Of a DNA stretch of 64,000 bases, positions 62,090 to 64,000 are shown piece by piece. A model generated the notes under the pieces. That model was not told the origin of the DNA and made no database searches. It worked only from the letters and a program-made list of their open reading frames with translations. The position numbers were made by a program, and so were the translations under genes. Location of the stretch: the NCBI RefSeq assembly GCF_008935075.1, contig NZ_CP044545.1, positions 895,501 through 959,500 of the forward strand, written 5' to 3'. Within the stretch, counting starts at the first letter, position 1. Each line of letters starts with the position of its first letter. The DNA is from Pradoshia sp. D12 (GTDB lineage Bacteria; Bacillota; Bacilli; Bacillales; Pradoshiaceae).

Positions 62090-62148
62090 GAATACAAAGA
62101 TTTGACTGAATTTATTAAATGGCAATCCACTAAAAGGGAGTAGACTAA

Positions 62149-63810
62149 ATGATGCCCATACTTATACAAGTTCGTTTGACTTCACTATTGAAGGATACGA
62201 AATTTTGGTTAGTTATCTTGATTGTTATGAGTGCTCTTTTTTTTCTAGCTGTCCAAATCAAGCCCCCTGATAAGACAGATGGATTGCCAGAATCATCAGT
62301 TGATGAGGTGGCCAAGTCAATCGACCTTCAAGAGGAGATCGACCAGGTGAGTGCCAATGGGGGAGGGATTGTTAACGTGCCTAAAGGCGTTTACGAAGTC
62401 GATACAAAAATTATTTTAAAGTCAAATGTCCACTTAAAAGGTGAAGGGATAGGAAAAACCATTCTTAAGCTAAATCTAGAAAAGAGTAAAGGTACACCGG
62501 ATGATTCTTCTATTCTCGTATCAGAATCGAATGCTCAAAATATTAAAATCAGTGCTTTAACATTTAATGGGGAGAAGGAAAAACGGGAAAAGCAAATTAA
62601 TGACGGATATTCTCATACAGTTGTTTTGCAATTTGTGGATGGCTTTGATATTAGCGAGGTTGAAGTTGTTCGTTCTCCTAGTGCCTCTATCATGCTCTTT
62701 AATACGAAAAACGGAAAGGTCAGAGATTCAAGAATCATTGATGGGGGCTCAAATGGAATAATCGGGTTGCAGAGTACGGAAAATGTCCAAATCATGAATA
62801 ATATCATCAACCACACCGATCATCAAAATGGTATATTCATCAGTTATCAGGAAGGAAAGTCCAGTCATAATATCACCATTGAGGGAAATAAGGTCGATGA
62901 TGCCGGTGATTTTGGGATTGAAGTCGGGCATCTTGTTGAAGACGGCCATGAGCAGCATGAAAATATTGTTGTTCGAAATAATGAAGTGACTGGCTCACGG
63001 AATTCAGGGATTGCCTTTCGCACAGTCAGCGATGGGGTAATTGAAAACAATACAATTAAAGGCTATGGAAAAACAGGCGGATACGGTGGAGATGGCATCT
63101 TTGTAGAAGGCTGGAAGAATAAGTCCGTAAATGTCAAAGTTTTGAATAATAGGGTTGAGCAAACATATAACACTGGTGATGCCAATGCTATTTACGTGAC
63201 AGGAATGGACAATACAATCATTGAAAATAATGAAATCATCGCCAGCAGAGGGAAAGGTTTATTCATTCAAGCATCCAAGATTGGAAAGCAGACAGGAGAT
63301 TTTCCAGATGGAATCAGGCAATTCAATGACATTACTGTTCAGGGTAATCGGATTGCTGATGGGCGTAAGGAAGGAATCCACATCCAAGGTTATAAGGCGC
63401 ACGGAATCAGCATTTCTGATAACGAAATCAGCCATAACCAGTCGACGGGACTCTTCATTGCAAATTTAAACGTAATGAGCTCTGGTCTTGAAGTAAGAAA
63501 AAATCAAATAAGTGAAAATGGGCTGGCTGGGATTGAAATGTATAGCCAGGAGGATTTTCTCCTTGAAGGGAATTATTTAAAAAATAATGGAAAAAAATCC
63601 GAGGAACTGAAGAACCGATCTGCAGTCGTTCTCTCTCATGTTGGAAATGGCAATCTTAATCAAAATACATATGAAGATGACCAAAAATTGCCGACGCAGA
63701 AATATTATTTACAGATAGCAGAAGCTACAGCAACAGTCAGTCAAGAAAATATGGACTTCATTGGTACTAATCCAAGATTAAGAAATAGTACGGCCCATTA
63801 CTTAGAATAG
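62149..63810 (+). CDS. Right-handed parallel beta-helix repeat protein
   Basis: A 553-residue exported, probably membrane-anchored protein. A hydrophobic helix near residues 18-38 is followed by an acidic linker, then a pectate-lyase-type domain (DLQEEIDQVSANGGGIVNVP) and a long series of beta-helix coils with IxxNxI-type repeats (VQIMNNIINH, ITIEGNKV, VVRNNEV, TIIENNEI). It probably binds or cleaves a polysaccharide outside the cell. No catalytic residues can be named, so enzyme activity is uncertain. Start is ATG-ATG after AAAAGGGAG. Confidence 0.85.
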   Translation: MMPILIQVRLTSLLKDTKFWLVILIVMSALFFLAVQIKPPDKTDGLPESSVDEVAKSIDLQEEIDQVSANGGGIVNVPKGVYEVDTKIILKSNVHLKGEGIGKTILKLNLEKSKGTPDDSSILVSESNAQNIKISALTFNGEKEKREKQINDGYSHTVVLQFVDGFDISEVEVVRSPSASIMLFNTKNGKVRDSRIIDGGSNGIIGLQSTENVQIMNNIINHTDHQNGIFISYQEGKSSHNITIEGNKVDDAGDFGIEVGHLVEDGHEQHENIVVRNNEVTGSRNSGIAFRTVSDGVIENNTIKGYGKTGGYGGDGIFVEGWKNKSVNVKVLNNRVEQTYNTGDANAIYVTGMDNTIIENNEIIASRGKGLFIQASKIGKQTGDFPDGIRQFNDITVQGNRIADGRKEGIHIQGYKAHGISISDNEISHNQSTGLFIANLNVMSSGLEVRKNQISENGLAGIEMYSQEDFLLEGNYLKNNGKKSEELKNRSAVVLSHVGNGNLNQNTYEDDQKLPTQKYYLQIAEATATVSQENMDFIGTNPRLRNSTAHYLE

Positions 63811-63855
63811 TCATTGGAAATCATAACGGTGGAGTTCCTAAAAGGAGGGGGATCG

Positions 63856-64000
63856 GTGAACAGCTTGCTCATGAACACCAATAATCGGCAGTTTATTCAA
63901 ATAGCAATGGCGGTCATTCTTGCGATGGTCGTTGGAGTCTTTGCTGCCTTACCGCTTGTCTATTTACCTATCATCATATTGATTATAGCGGTCATTTTTT
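63856..64000 (+). CDS. Start of a polytopic membrane protein, truncated by the window edge
   Basis: GTG 63856 follows AAAGGAGGGGGATCG. The 48 codons in view have a long hydrophobic run (IAMAVILAMVVGVFAALPLV). In an exopolysaccharide operon still lacking a polymerase this could be a Wzy or O-antigen ligase-type protein, but there is too little sequence to say. Partial. Confidence 0.6.
   Translation, partial: MNSLLMNTNNRQFIQIAMAVILAMVVGVFAALPLVYLPIIILIIAVIF

Noticed and set aside
1-64000. tRNA, rRNA, CRISPR array, prophage or origin
   Set aside because: No cloverleaf-like segments, no regularly spaced repeats, no phage structural genes and no DnaA-box cluster were noticed on reading. A covariance-model scan would be needed to exclude small RNAs.

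Overview
The window is a Bacillaceae chromosome segment (Bacillus in the broad sense). It is AT-rich, has strong AGGAGG-type ribosome binding sites and frequent TTG/GTG starts, and carries genes typical of competent endospore formers: comK, the six-gene gerP operon, asnO, addAB, yisK, yisL, yitS and yitT. Gene order follows the Bacillus subtilis comK-yhjD-yhjE ... addB-addA ... yisB-gerP-yisK-yisL ... yisN-asnO backbone, but it is interrupted by accessory genes, so this is a relative and not B. subtilis itself. These synteny statements come from memory, not from a search.

Layout. Positions 1-4850: SCO-type copper chaperone, M48 protease, DinB-like and NUDIX proteins, a frameshifted GNAT and an ANT-like nucleotidyltransferase. 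4860-7160: yhzC, comK, yhjD, yhjE. 7196-9463: an ABC-F ATPase behind a promoter, a 39-codon leader ORF and an intrinsic terminator, which together look like an attenuator. 9545-11093: a complete IS1595-type insertion sequence with 26/27 inverted ends, an exact 8-bp target duplication and a zinc-ribbon passenger gene. 11145-12650: a broken membrane-protein gene and a GNAT. 13141-20353: addBA. 20477-24443: broken SMI1-type gene, 3-hydroxyacyl-CoA dehydrogenase, yisB and the gerP operon. 24543-37674: DUF418 protein, yisK, yisL, a Clp-N/GNAT fusion, cutC, small accessory genes, yisN, asnO, an Xre module, an APH(6)-like kinase, a membrane-anchored pair and a dead GNAT.

37793-47839 is a maltodextrin locus: nplT divergent from mdxEFG, a secreted and membrane-anchored GH13 protein that has lost its catalytic residues, malL and malR. 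Three LacI/CcpA-type operators lie in the divergent promoter region. The likely flow is capture by MdxE, import by MdxFG, intracellular cleavage by NplT and MalL, and control by MalR and CcpA. 47906-53005 holds two paralogous SDR genes, yitK, an unlisted 44-codon gene, yitS and yitT. 53422-64000 is the start of an exopolysaccharide operon: a SinR-like palindrome, Wzz-like chain-length regulator, BY-kinase, ManC, initiating sugar transferase, flippase, nucleotidyltransferase, WecG-type and GT2 glycosyltransferases, acetyltransferase, beta-helix protein and a truncated membrane protein at the window edge.

The observations I rate highest are the ABC-F leader attenuator, the catalytically dead anchored amylase in the maltodextrin operon, the IS1595 element with a passenger gene, the Clp-N/GNAT fusion, a diverged tandem duplication spanning the manC tail, and a probable ATT/ATC start codon. 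At least four genes carry single-base frameshifts, which could be real decay or assembly error. No tRNA, rRNA or CRISPR array was seen.
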